From Tritrichomonas musculus (taxonomy: Eukaryota > Parabasalia > Tritrichomonadida > Tritrichomonadidae): a DNA stretch of 64,000 bases. Under the pieces are notes generated by a model. It did not search any database. It worked only from the letters and a program-made list of their open reading frames with translations, and was not told where the DNA came from. Both the position numbers and the translations under genes were made by a program. The first letter of the stretch is position 1, and every line of letters begins with the position of its first letter. Shown here piece by piece: positions 18,857-29,211 of this stretch. The stretch lies in the NCBI GenBank assembly GCA_039105265.1, contig JAPFFF010000012.1:310001-374000 (forward strand). Reading direction: 5' to 3'.

Positions 18857-21295
18857 TTATTTGTATAGATACTGGCAACAATCTTTTGTTTTTTCAAAAA
18901 GAGAACCTTCCAAATCTTTTAAAAACTGCCAAAATAAAGCTTCATAAAATGCAACAATTAATTGCATTTTTTGAGGAATCAATGATTTAAAATCGGGAAA
19001 GTTAAAGCACATTTTTTGAAACCATAAAAAAGATTCATAAAACCCATCATTATGCGTAAGTAAAAGACAAATTGTAAAATATTTTGAGCTTTTCTGATTG
19101 AAAACATTTGTAGGGATACCATTAAAACAATATATACAAATATCATTCAGATCGAGTGTAATTTGAAATAAGTGAATCAATGCAGTTCCTCTTTTAAAAT
19201 TTAAAAGACCATCAATTTTACGGCTACATTTTTCAAGGAAACTCATTTTGTATATTTGATGATATTCTTTTTCAATTATCATTTGTAATCGAAGGCCATT
19301 CATGAGCTCATGGTATGTATTCGAAAGATCTGTTACAGTTTGATCAGTTGATTCATAATCATCAAGATTTCGTAAGTATATCCATAGTTTTGTATCATTA
19401 TTTCTAATAATAGAGAGCAAATCAAGTAAATTATGCTTTAAGTTCTGATTAGATTGGTTTTTATCCATTTCAACAGTTTTTCTTCTTTGTTTTTGCGAAC
19501 TACTCGAATCATTATGTTTTCTATGTTTGCGGCGCTTATGAGAACGTATATTATGACGTTCAGATTTATGGTGCGATCCTGGAGCAGGATTTGATGTTTC
19601 TTCATTTGAGTCTGAACTTTTTTTTTGCGAATCTTGATCATTCCCTTTGGTTTTTGAATCGATGTAACCTAACAAATCATCTTGAAGCGGAGTTGGCATT
19701 GTCACTGAAATGGAATATGGATCTTGTTGATGCGATATAGTTGATGATCTATTTTTTTGAGAGAAATAGTGAGAATTTGATTTTTGAATTCTTGTCAATG
19801 TGTTTGTTCCATTTGTTCGCATATCTGATAATCTCTTTGTAAAATTTGAAATAGCTATTATTAGATCATTAGATGCTGCATTCAAAGCTTCATTGTAAAT
19901 GCTCCAAATAGATTTTTTTGAAATAAAACTGTCAAAAAGTTTTAAATCTTCGATCATTGAATTCTTGAATCTTGTTGTTAAATAATTTGATAATTGCTGA
20001 TCATTAAATGGAATTTTTTCTATATACTGTCTAGCTTCAGGGACTTGTTGTGGATGCAAAAATATTGAAAGTTCAGTTGTTGAATATGTTCTTGCAACTG
20101 TTTGAAGCCTATCCCATTGGACACGGTTGGATTGCGAGTCTTGAATTGGCAAAGTTTTTAAATCATCGAACATATAAGAAGAATCAAAGGCAAATATGTC
20201 AGATTCAGCTTCAGATCCAAAATAAGGACGAAGATTTATATTAATAAAAACACTTTCAAAGTTTGGAGTATTTTCAGCCGGAATTTGCAAACTTTCAGGC
20301 TCATTTTGAGGATAATTAAATGTTTCTCGATTGTTTTGAACTATTTTTTGCAGAACTACAAGTTCATGCAAACTAAAAATGATTGATGTTTGATTATCAA
20401 ACGTTGATTCACAGTGTCTTGGAACAAATTTTTGATATTTTGAATTGAATAACGTTTTAATAATATGAATAAAATGCGAAGATTGAATATTAGATGCAGC
20501 GAAAGTGAGTATTTTCACGATAGGATGATCTTCGGCTTTTGGAAGAACATCACTATGGGCTTCTAAATATTTGTCGATAAATAATCTCTTAATAATCGAA
20601 TGCGCAAAGCCATGCTTGTCTTTTTTGTAAAAATTTAAAAGAGCGTCATGCTGAAAAGTAGTAAGAGAATTGGTGGCTACTGATAGCGCATTCAAAAAAG
20701 CATAAAAAGCATTACTTGAACTATCATTATACTTAACTTTTTCATCAAATATTGACCATAATGAATTAAAGAAGTAATGATTTGATTGAATAAATGTTTT
20801 GATAAATTTAGATGTAAACGATTTGGTATGATATTGAAGAAAACGCATAATAAATTTATAGCCAGCACTCTGTAACTCATAAGTAACAAAATTATGATAA
20901 ATAGATGGAAATGTTGAAGCCGAAAAAAGTAGGAAATCTGGATCGTCTTTTGTCGTAAAATAAACAGAAACAGCATTAGCAGCAGTTTCTGGCTTTGTAA
21001 TGAAAGTCAAAAGCCAATCTGATACACGATTTAAAATATGGGATGAAAATTTTGAAATAAATTTCACCGGGGGTTTACGAACTGCGCTAATAAGGCTCGT
21101 TAAACTAACATTTGTAAAATCTTTATTATGATCAGAGAAAAAAAAACTAATTAGATTCACTTGCCGGTTGATTATTTGAAGATCAAGGTATTCTTGGAGA
21201 GCTTTTTGCTTTGAACTGGCTTCTGAATCTGAATGATTCCAGTTATAAATAGCGACTAGATCATGAATATTGTAATTCTTTTTCATTTTCTCCAA
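18857..21295 (-). CDS. Large helical protein with basic Ser-rich linker, unknown
   Basis: The ORF has 812 residues. Residues 1-340 are helical and hydrophobic with no strong motif; the segment around FSASTFPSIYHNFVTYELQSAG is reminiscent of conserved trichomonad proteins sometimes labelled RasGAP-like, but I see no arginine-finger signature. Residues about 540-620 form a disordered linker rich in Ser, His, Lys and Arg (SHKRRKHRKHNDSSSSQKQRRK), a likely nuclear localisation or phosphorylation region. A helical domain follows (about 630-812). Function is not recognisable. It converges on the NXF-like gene with a gap of about 210 bp that includes a 20-bp A-run. Confidence 0.5.
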   Translation of the reverse strand: MEKMKKNYNIHDLVAIYNWNHSDSEASSKQKALQEYLDLQIINRQVNLISFFFSDHNKDFTNVSLTSLISAVRKPPVKFISKFSSHILNRVSDWLLTFITKPETAANAVSVYFTTKDDPDFLLFSASTFPSIYHNFVTYELQSAGYKFIMRFLQYHTKSFTSKFIKTFIQSNHYFFNSLWSIFDEKVKYNDSSSNAFYAFLNALSVATNSLTTFQHDALLNFYKKDKHGFAHSIIKRLFIDKYLEAHSDVLPKAEDHPIVKILTFAASNIQSSHFIHIIKTLFNSKYQKFVPRHCESTFDNQTSIIFSLHELVVLQKIVQNNRETFNYPQNEPESLQIPAENTPNFESVFININLRPYFGSEAESDIFAFDSSYMFDDLKTLPIQDSQSNRVQWDRLQTVARTYSTTELSIFLHPQQVPEARQYIEKIPFNDQQLSNYLTTRFKNSMIEDLKLFDSFISKKSIWSIYNEALNAASNDLIIAISNFTKRLSDMRTNGTNTLTRIQKSNSHYFSQKNRSSTISHQQDPYSISVTMPTPLQDDLLGYIDSKTKGNDQDSQKKSSDSNEETSNPAPGSHHKSERHNIRSHKRRKHRKHNDSSSSQKQRRKTVEMDKNQSNQNLKHNLLDLLSIIRNNDTKLWIYLRNLDDYESTDQTVTDLSNTYHELMNGLRLQMIIEKEYHQIYKMSFLEKCSRKIDGLLNFKRGTALIHLFQITLDLNDICIYCFNGIPTNVFNQKSSKYFTICLLLTHNDGFYESFLWFQKMCFNFPDFKSLIPQKMQLIVAFYEALFWQFLKDLEGSLFEKTKDCCQYLYK

Positions 21296-21380
21296 TGAAA
21301 TTTTGAATGAAAAATAAAGTATCTTCTTTGAAATATTTCTATAAAGCTTATTAATCTCATTATGAAATTTGTTTTTTTGT

Positions 21381-21597
21381 ATAAACTGAGTTCAAAAAAC
21401 TTTACCTCCATTTCAAATTTTAAATCATTTTATCTTTTTTATCAAACAATTTAATTGCATTATTCTTCTGTAATAATATTTTATATAATTATCTTATTAT
21501 TAATTAAATTATAAAAAAGTAATTCATATTTAAATTATAAAGATATGATTATTTTAAATTGAGAGGGAGGTAATGTTTTTTGAACAAGGTTTACATA
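21381..21597. mobile_element. Palindromic MITE-like element, about 215 bp
   Basis: The left arm GTTCAAAAAACTTTACCTCC (from 21391) pairs with the right arm, which reads GTTCAAAAAACATTACCTCC as reverse complement (ending 21587). The pairing extends outward through TAAAC...GTTTA. The interior is AT-rich without an ORF. It lies upstream of both flanking genes in their divergent spacer (21296-22018). Target duplication is unclear. Confidence 0.55.
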
Positions 21598-22018
21598 TTT
21601 ACAATTCAATTTGAAGAATAAAGAATAATTTTACTTCCAAAACTTCTTTATAACCATAAGGATTTTTACAAAAAATAGGTTTATTATTTATAAATAATAT
21701 AAATTAACTTATTAGATTGTATTTGTTTTGAAAAAATAGACATAAAAATATATTTTGTTCTAATGTATCACTTGATATGCATCATTTTTCTAATACAAAA
21801 TGTATTCTATTGATTTTTTTAGTTTGCATATGTCATTCTTTGTATTCGTCATATTCAAAGAGAATCAAATCACTGAAGTCATATCATATTTTTGCCAAAA
21901 AAATTTTATATTAAATATAAAATCTATTTTAAAATCATAAAAGTACTATATAAATTAAAAGAGGAAGAGATATTTCAAAATTTCTTTTTTCTTTCAAAAT
22001 TTATAATTTTAAAAAAAA

Positions 22019-23209
22019 ATGCAAAAGCAAAACCCAGATTCCAACGCACCCTCAAAAGAACTTACATGCGATCAATACATAAATCTTTTAGAAGAAAAAT
22101 TGAATGCTTTAAAACAAATTCGGCAACAGTTTCTCCAAAAAAAGATCACTCCTGGAGTTTATGAAGAAAACACAATGAAAAGCTTACAACAACTTCAACA
22201 TGGTCTTGATGGTGTAAGACACACGTTTTTGCCTCTTACGATTCCACCATATTTACAAATTTCACCAGAATTACCAAAATGGATAACATTAACTCAATCG
22301 CAAGCTTCAGAATATGCAAATTATTCAGTTCAAAATGACAAAGAACAAAAAGAAATGCTTCGAAGATTTCGTCGTCCAGGAATGCGAAGAGCTGATATAC
22401 AACGAGCAGCTAAATTACTTAATGTTCAGCAGAATAAAGTTCTTGAAAAAATGAAATGGAGCCAAGCTGATTTTGTTGTAGGCGTTTTTTCTACTAATGT
22501 TCGTGCTAAGATTAACCCTAATGAAAGTTATTCCCACAGTCTTCTTAAAGATATTAAAAGCTATGTTGAAGAAAATTCTCTTGACTATCCTGTTGATGAT
22601 GATACGCTATCTCTTTTTGTTATGTCCATTTTTGATGATGATGCTCCATTAGCTTCAGGATATCCCAAAGCTAAAAATATACAACAAGAGGTTTCTTTTA
22701 TTGCATCAACCATATGTAAATATGCACCTGATTTTCCAGTTGATAAAGTAGTAGATTTTGTCAAGCCTTATATTGCACATATTCATTGTGATCAACTTAT
22801 TCCATCTTTTTCATCAAGCGTTCAAGAAGTGATTAATTCAATTAAATATGCCTATGACATATTAGGGAAAGATGCTTCTATGGCTGATTTCGGTATTGAA
22901 GGTGTATCATCACTTACTGTGCTAGATGGCCTCAAAGCCCTTAAAAAAGCAAAATCACCTGATGAAATTATACGCCAATTACAAGAAATTGGTGACGATG
23001 CAATTAGTAGTACTCAAAACTCTCAATCAAATGCTGCTGCGATGATTGCAGCTAGTTTGATTTCGTCTAATTTAATCATTGTACCAAATCTGTTTGCATA
23101 TGCCATCGCCTGGGGTAGTGAATATGCACTAGAAACTTTCAAAAATAAGCCTTTATATATTATGGTATTTGACGCCATTACAAATGTGTTAAACGATTTC
23201 AAGGTTTGA
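22019..23209 (+). CDS. Unknown helical protein, possibly VPS9-like
   Basis: The ORF has 396 residues. Residues 20-75 form a predicted coiled coil (YINLLEEKLNALKQIRQQF...). The rest is all-helical. The order of helices near the end (a short KALKKAKSPDEIIRQL helix, then SNAAAMIAASLISSNLIIVPNLFAYAI) loosely recalls the VPS9 fold of Rab5 exchange factors, but the key Asp-rich loop of that family is not clearly present. An ATG in another frame upstream (21892) gives only a short overlapping ORF. The ATG at 22019 follows an A-rich leader. I would treat it as a conserved hypothetical with a weak VPS9 hint. Confidence 0.5.
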   Translation: MQKQNPDSNAPSKELTCDQYINLLEEKLNALKQIRQQFLQKKITPGVYEENTMKSLQQLQHGLDGVRHTFLPLTIPPYLQISPELPKWITLTQSQASEYANYSVQNDKEQKEMLRRFRRPGMRRADIQRAAKLLNVQQNKVLEKMKWSQADFVVGVFSTNVRAKINPNESYSHSLLKDIKSYVEENSLDYPVDDDTLSLFVMSIFDDDAPLASGYPKAKNIQQEVSFIASTICKYAPDFPVDKVVDFVKPYIAHIHCDQLIPSFSSSVQEVINSIKYAYDILGKDASMADFGIEGVSSLTVLDGLKALKKAKSPDEIIRQLQEIGDDAISSTQNSQSNAAAMIAASLISSNLIIVPNLFAYAIAWGSEYALETFKNKPLYIMVFDAITNVLNDFKV

Positions 23210-23315
23210 GGTGATACAAACATACAAAATAATTGATTTTATGTTGTTTATTAAAATATCTAGTTTATTTAATAAATATTTGCTAAAAACAAAACAAAAC
23301 AAATTATTAAAATAA

Positions 23316-25373
23316 TTAAAGGTCAGTCGAATGATGCGTTGGCTTTAAGTTGTTTTGAACATAATCAAACATTTTGTTGAGCCTTTCATATAAAAGATTA
23401 ATATCATCAACTTCGACACCATCAAGATTATCTTCATGCTGATTTAAAAACTTTTCAGCTTGTGAGCATAACTTTCCAAGTCTCTTAAGATCCTTTTTCT
23501 TTGGTCTCAAATTTCTCTTTGGCCATTCTTCTTGAACAGTTGATGTGACGAGTTCTAATAGATCAGACAATTTTTGATATGCTTCTGGAGCTTCTGCTTT
23601 ATCATTTGCTCTTTTGAAAATTTGAGCAGTCGATATTTCTATTTCAGACTTCATTCTATCAAGTTCTGATTTTTCCATATCTGGATTTTTTTGTATTTGA
23701 TATTGCATATTTGCAATTAATCGAATGGCTTCATTTCTTTCTGCTGGCGAAGATGTCTGAAGGACATTATTATCTTTGGTAAGTTTTTCTCTTGTTTCAA
23801 TCAGATAAGTATCATATTCGTGTATCATTTTATCTTTTTCTTTTTGCTTTGATTCAGTCTGTTCAAAGGCTTGTAAAATACGCTCTACACCATATCTTTT
23901 GTTTTTATCAAGACCAGAGGTTGTCAATTTCCTACAACCATATACTTTTACACGACCATTAATAATTTCATATCTTCCTTTTTGACCCAAATCAATTGTT
24001 CTGATAAAAGGCTTTATACCAATTGGCAAGTTTTGAGTATTATTATTTAGTTCATATGAAAAAGTGACGAACCTATTAGTGGAGCTATTTATGGCTGTAA
24101 TATTATAAGCTTCTATTGAATTGAATTTGATATTTGTACTTAAGTAATTTTTGCGAGATGCTGCTATTACATACCCTGCACCAATTACAGCAGCCTCTTC
24201 TGTATTAAGCGATCGATAAACTGGAATAGATCCATTGAAATTCATTGTTTTATTTATAAAATCAATAAATAATGGGCTTCGAGTCCCACCTCCAACAAGC
24301 TCAATTCGATCAATATCTTCAGCAACGTCGAAACCTGCATTCCAAAAAGCTTTGTAGAATGTGTCGTTTAATACCTTTATTTCTCTATGACACCTTTTTT
24401 TAAGGCGATCCATTGAATAAGTAAAAGTCATATCATATCCATGCAATAAATCTTCAAGGAAAAGGCTGACTTTAGGCTGCAAGGTTAATTCATGTTTTAC
24501 TCTTCGAGCTGCTGCAAGAATTTTTTGCTTTGCTTTATCATCAAATGTAACATTTTGCTTTTGCTTTTGAATTTCACGTTTTATGGATTTTGCTATTTGA
24601 CAATCAATTGAATAAGATCCTACTGTATCATTCCATGCATAACCAAGTTCGTTTATAACAGTTCCATTACGAGTTTTTGTAAATTCTTGAATCGAAACTT
24701 GTATCTGAGAAGCACCTATATCAATGAAACAAACATATAAAGATTTCTTTTTAAAAAGCTGGTTTCTTTCTACTGCGAACAAAGTACCAACAGCTGTAAA
24801 TGTATCAATTAAACGAGCATTGTAAGTAGAAAGTTTTGCAGAACGAATGAAAGCGGTTCTTTGGTGATGAGTTAGAAATTTTGGAACAACAAGTGAGAGC
24901 TCATCAACTGTTCGATTAATTTTTGACATCTTACAATCATTAATTGCTGATGATATTAATTGGGCAGCAAAAAATTCTGGATATGCAATTAATTCAAGAT
25001 AGTTGTCATCATCTGCATCAAATGGCATTACTAAACTTCTTTTTATGAAAAATGAAATAAGGGATGAAGAATAATTCTTCCCTAAAAGTTGTGGTAAAAA
25101 TCTCGTTGAATTTAATGGATATCGTTGAACTATTGATAGATCACCAACTGATCGTTTAAAATATTTAACATCATCGTCAGTAATAAGCGGTGGTGCATCA
25201 TTTGAAATAGGAAGAATTGCTGCAACAGCTGGCGTATATCTTCGTCCTAAAGAGTTCATCACTATTGAAACAGGACTTCCACGTTCCATCATAGAAGCTC
25301 GCATTGACTCGCATCCTAAGTCAATTTGCAAAGAAACTGATTTAATAAAAGATAAAAGATAAATCCAAATCAT
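23316..25373 (-). CDS. ER-type Hsp70-like chaperone (HYOU1/GRP170/Lhs1-like)
   Basis: The frame is open from 25511, but I prefer the ATG at 25373. It gives a short hydrophobic signal peptide (MIWIYLLSFIKSVSL) directly before the ATPase start QIDLGCESMRASMMERG. This is typical of HYOU1/Lhs1, where DLGSESMK follows the cleaved signal. Further Hsp70 landmarks are RRYTPAV, CFIDIGASQIQVS (phosphate 2) and IELVGGGTRSP (adenosine motif). A long charged helical C-terminus follows in place of a typical substrate lid. The protein (685 residues) is shorter than animal HYOU1. It ends STDL, not a standard KDEL/HDEL. It probably acts as nucleotide-exchange partner of ER BiP. The gene converges on the one at 22019. 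Confidence 0.82.
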   Translation of the reverse strand: MIWIYLLSFIKSVSLQIDLGCESMRASMMERGSPVSIVMNSLGRRYTPAVAAILPISNDAPPLITDDDVKYFKRSVGDLSIVQRYPLNSTRFLPQLLGKNYSSSLISFFIKRSLVMPFDADDDNYLELIAYPEFFAAQLISSAINDCKMSKINRTVDELSLVVPKFLTHHQRTAFIRSAKLSTYNARLIDTFTAVGTLFAVERNQLFKKKSLYVCFIDIGASQIQVSIQEFTKTRNGTVINELGYAWNDTVGSYSIDCQIAKSIKREIQKQKQNVTFDDKAKQKILAAARRVKHELTLQPKVSLFLEDLLHGYDMTFTYSMDRLKKRCHREIKVLNDTFYKAFWNAGFDVAEDIDRIELVGGGTRSPLFIDFINKTMNFNGSIPVYRSLNTEEAAVIGAGYVIAASRKNYLSTNIKFNSIEAYNITAINSSTNRFVTFSYELNNNTQNLPIGIKPFIRTIDLGQKGRYEIINGRVKVYGCRKLTTSGLDKNKRYGVERILQAFEQTESKQKEKDKMIHEYDTYLIETREKLTKDNNVLQTSSPAERNEAIRLIANMQYQIQKNPDMEKSELDRMKSEIEISTAQIFKRANDKAEAPEAYQKLSDLLELVTSTVQEEWPKRNLRPKKKDLKRLGKLCSQAEKFLNQHEDNLDGVEVDDINLLYERLNKMFDYVQNNLKPTHHSTDL

Positions 25374-25511
25374 CAAAAAAAATATTGAGAGCGAGCGACC
25401 AAATACAAGTTCAGAGAATTCGTTATCTAATAAAAAAAAAGAAATCAAATAAAATAATAAAGTATCATACAATATCATATTCTCCTTGCTCCTGCAGGTC
25501 TTTTTTTCCAC

Positions 25512-26217
25512 TTTCTATTGGCATTTTTTATGTCTTTCTCATTACATCATTTACCCAATTTTATTATTTTCTTTCTGTGCTTGTTCTCTAACAAATTCTG
25601 GAATCATGAAAAAAAGTTAACATCTTGGGTGATATTGAATGATTTTTGCATTGCGATCCTATTCTATTAGAAACAATTCATTCTTTTTTCACAAGATGTA
25701 TTACTTCTTTCTTGATGAATATAATCTACCTACCTAATTTACCTAAGTTATACAACGATAAAATCGCAATCATATCAGACTGATTTATTTTTTCTCTATT
25801 TGAAATCCGTTGAATTATCTGCAATAGTATCTCTGCTCATTACAGCACAGTATGCATTGATAAGCTTGATCTTTCTTAGATTCTTCTTCATCATCCAAAA
25901 TTTTAACATGAATGGAGAAAATTAATAATGGGTATTTATTACATTAATATTTAATCAAATCTAACAATTATTTTTATTTTCAACTGGATGCTATTTTATA
26001 ATCATCATTTTTTCCCTAAAAATCATTGTTCCATATGAAGATGAACTTAAATTATCATTGAATTAGTTCGGTGACATTTAATAAATAAATAATTTATGAA
26101 AAAGTTAGAAAATTGAATTAAGTTCTGAAAACAATTCAATAATTATTTGGCTTTCTATTGAAATATTATATGTAATAAACTCAGAAATCGATCAAAATAA
26201 TCAACGTCAACAATCAT
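25512..26217. other. Intergenic spacer between two divergent genes
   Basis: This is about 700 bp, with somewhat higher GC at 25620-25920 than the usual spacers, but no ORF, repeat or TIR that I can support. It must hold the promoters of the divergent Hsp70-like and BTB-lipase genes. Confidence 0.5.
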
Positions 26218-28986
26218 ATGAAAAATCAAGAATACAAAACCTCCAGATATCAACTTTTAGATCCTATAGATTTTATTCTTGAGCCATCTCATCTTTCAAC
26301 TATTTCATGTGGCTCAATTCAATCTGATTTTGAGTTTATCGTTGATGAGAGAAGCTATAAATGCAATAAAACTATTGCAAGAACTGTTTTTTCAAACGTA
26401 AATATTCAATTAAGTCAACACCCAGAAACAGATAAAATATTTATAAAAATCACTGACCCAAATTGCTACTTTCAATTAATCCAATCAATGATGGCTGGCG
26501 AATATATAACAATTAATGAAAATAACGCTTTCTTTTTGAATTATATTGCTTCAACTCTAGGGAATGAAGAATTAAGATCAAAAACAGAAATTTTTATGAG
26601 CCGTTATAAAGTAAACACAGTCAATATAAATAATAATGACAATAATAACTATGCTGCTGAATGCGAATATATGCCTGCAAAATGGTACCAAGTTTTGCTA
26701 AAATTAATTTTAAATTTTTTCGCCAAAATTTCAATTATTTTCAAAATTTTCTTGTTTTTATGCGAATTAATTGGATTGGCGATAGGAGTTGCGTATATTT
26801 TTAACTTGTTTATGATCCCTTTAACATCAGGAATTATTTCGTTAAACATGAAAAATGTTTATCGCTATGGAGTCATGATTCCATATTTCTTATTTAATAT
26901 CAATATTGTAAGTTTAGTTGAAATTGTTTTTTTCTACATTTGTAAATCAAACCATTTTATTTCAAAAATTCCATTTTCAAAACATATACAACTCATTAAA
27001 CTAATTAGAGCTGTTTGGCCATTTTGCAACAAAAAAGCACCAGTCAAATTCAAGACATTTCAATTATCAACGTCACCATTGATTAATTCAACACAAACAG
27101 AGAATCATCAAGAAGAATATATGAATAATGACAATGAAAATAACAATAAAACTAAAAAGAAAAGAAAATTCAAAGCTTTATTCTTTTCTGGGGAAAATAA
27201 TATGTACAATACAATTCTTGGTTTTCTTTTAATAGTTTTATGCATTTTGTTTTGCTTTCGAAATGTATTTCGTTTTGTAATAATCTTATTTACTGTTTTC
27301 ATACCCTCAATACTGATCAGAACTCTTTTCTTTTTATACTCATTTTTAGCAATTTTATCAATTTTCCCTAAAGGACGATCAAATTTCATTGAATATGGAG
27401 ATTTCTCAGATCCTTTTGTAAATTCAATATATTTTACAGAATCAAAATGGATTTTATTCTTTTACGAATTATTTTCATATTGTAAATGCATAAATAAAAA
27501 CACAAATCACAATCAAGCTGATTCAGGTTCAACGTCAATATCAAATATAAAAGATCATGAATTTTTAGAAGATGAAAATCAAGACAATGTATCCACATTT
27601 CCTTTCTGTTTTTTAAAGAAATGCAATCCATTATTTATTTCTTTTCTTCAAGCTTTATTTTCTAAGCCGACTGCAGGATATCTAGTATCATTTGGAATTT
27701 TTATTCTTTTAATTGATGAATGGCGAAAATTCAACATATTTCAAATATATCTAATTATTTTTGTTATTATTTTATCCTTCAATACATTAATGTGCTCAAT
27801 TAATTTTCCATTCTTAACTATTCAACGTTTTTTCACTCCACCTTGCTCAGAGAGGCAAGTTCAATTCCAGAACAAATGGATGAACAACTCACGAAAGAGA
27901 ATCAAGTGGAATAATTTATGGTTCACTTGGAGTAAAGATGCAACATCAATTCGAGTTTCAAGAATTATTTTTATTGTCTTTTTTTCTTTTGCTGTAGTTG
28001 GATCCATTTTTCCAGCTTCAATTTTCAGACAAGAAGAACTTGTTACACCAAAGAATCATAAAAATTTGAATTTAAAACATAAAAATAATGAATCATTAAT
28101 TTATTTAATGAATCCTGTTTGCGATCTTCGTATTCGTGATTTAACAATTACTCAACTTTCAGCAATTGCAGAGTCTTCTTATCAGTTGGATGATGATGAT
28201 CCAACTCTTGATTCGATGTTGAAAGCATTTTTTGGTAACAATTGGAATGAATCATTAAAAATTGTGAATGATGCACCAAAATCAGAGACATCTCATTCAA
28301 ATATTCGCCATTTTATATATAAAGATAATCTTCATTTAATAAGTATCAGAGGTACTGACAATACTGTAGATGTTCTTGCTGACATTGAACTTTGGGCTTC
28401 TTCATTAATGATGAATATTTTATCTTCAAGTATTCCTATTTTTAACGGTTATGCATCTGAATTCAGAACATTTCTTGGATATTTAATGCATTTACCAAGT
28501 TATATGTTTCAGCCGTTTTCGTTGATTAACAGTTACATTGAAATTATTAACAAATTCGTTAGTTCAATTCAATTAGGAAATGGAACTGAAATTGTTTTAA
28601 CTGGACATTCTTTGGGTGGAGGTTTGGCTAAATTAGTATCAGTTATGACAGGTTATAAAGCAGTTTCGTATTCTGGCCCTGGAATTCAGGCTATAACAGC
28701 ATTTTATGAATGGAAAGATAACAATATTGGCCAATCATTCATTAATGTTGTTCCAAATTTAGATCCTGTTGCTGGTGTTGATCAATCAACTGGATCAAGC
28801 TTCTTAATTCCTTGTAACGAGGGATTAATTGCATGTCATAGTATTATTAGAACAATGTGCATGCTTGCAACTATTTGTACAGATAGTTTAAATAATCAGA
28901 CTTATTCTTTTTGTTTGGATAATCTTGGTGAAAAATCAATGAATGAGATGACAAGTATTGGTAGACCATATTCTTATCTTTCTTAA
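26218..28986 (+). CDS. BTB-like domain + multi-pass membrane + class 3 lipase fusion
   Basis: The ORF has 922 residues. Residues about 30-130 resemble a BTB domain as found in parabasalids (SDFEFIVDERSYKCNKTIARTVFSN... then helix pairs). Several hydrophobic segments follow (about 158-190, 200-250, 325-385, 475-540, 575-605), separated by charged Asn-rich loops. The C-terminal 270 residues are an alpha/beta-hydrolase of the class 3 (diacylglycerol/triacylglycerol) lipase type: GTDNTVDVLADIELWA near 715, and the nucleophile elbow TGHSLGGG with Ser798. A plausible Asp (PNLDPVAGVD) and His (LIACHSII) follow. It is probably a membrane lipase facing the cytosol or an organelle. The N-terminal BTB-like call is less certain than the lipase. 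Nothing suggests a broken frame. Confidence 0.75.
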   Translation: MKNQEYKTSRYQLLDPIDFILEPSHLSTISCGSIQSDFEFIVDERSYKCNKTIARTVFSNVNIQLSQHPETDKIFIKITDPNCYFQLIQSMMAGEYITINENNAFFLNYIASTLGNEELRSKTEIFMSRYKVNTVNINNNDNNNYAAECEYMPAKWYQVLLKLILNFFAKISIIFKIFLFLCELIGLAIGVAYIFNLFMIPLTSGIISLNMKNVYRYGVMIPYFLFNINIVSLVEIVFFYICKSNHFISKIPFSKHIQLIKLIRAVWPFCNKKAPVKFKTFQLSTSPLINSTQTENHQEEYMNNDNENNNKTKKKRKFKALFFSGENNMYNTILGFLLIVLCILFCFRNVFRFVIILFTVFIPSILIRTLFFLYSFLAILSIFPKGRSNFIEYGDFSDPFVNSIYFTESKWILFFYELFSYCKCINKNTNHNQADSGSTSISNIKDHEFLEDENQDNVSTFPFCFLKKCNPLFISFLQALFSKPTAGYLVSFGIFILLIDEWRKFNIFQIYLIIFVIILSFNTLMCSINFPFLTIQRFFTPPCSERQVQFQNKWMNNSRKRIKWNNLWFTWSKDATSIRVSRIIFIVFFSFAVVGSIFPASIFRQEELVTPKNHKNLNLKHKNNESLIYLMNPVCDLRIRDLTITQLSAIAESSYQLDDDDPTLDSMLKAFFGNNWNESLKIVNDAPKSETSHSNIRHFIYKDNLHLISIRGTDNTVDVLADIELWASSLMMNILSSSIPIFNGYASEFRTFLGYLMHLPSYMFQPFSLINSYIEIINKFVSSIQLGNGTEIVLTGHSLGGGLAKLVSVMTGYKAVSYSGPGIQAITAFYEWKDNNIGQSFINVVPNLDPVAGVDQSTGSSFLIPCNEGLIACHSIIRTMCMLATICTDSLNNQTYSFCLDNLGEKSMNEMTSIGRPYSYLS

Positions 28987-29211
28987 AAATTAACAATATA
29001 AAAGAGTGAAATCATTATCTGCATTTACATTCAGAAAAGAATAATTAACTAGATGCAAATTAACTAATTTTTGATGAATAACTAATAGTATATTAAAATA
29101 TGTTATTAATCGCAAATGAAATTTACTTTTTTTTTTTTTTTTTTTAATCTTTGATCTTGATTATATATTGGCTTTGACATTTCATAATAAAAATAAATTA
29201 AAAACAATATT

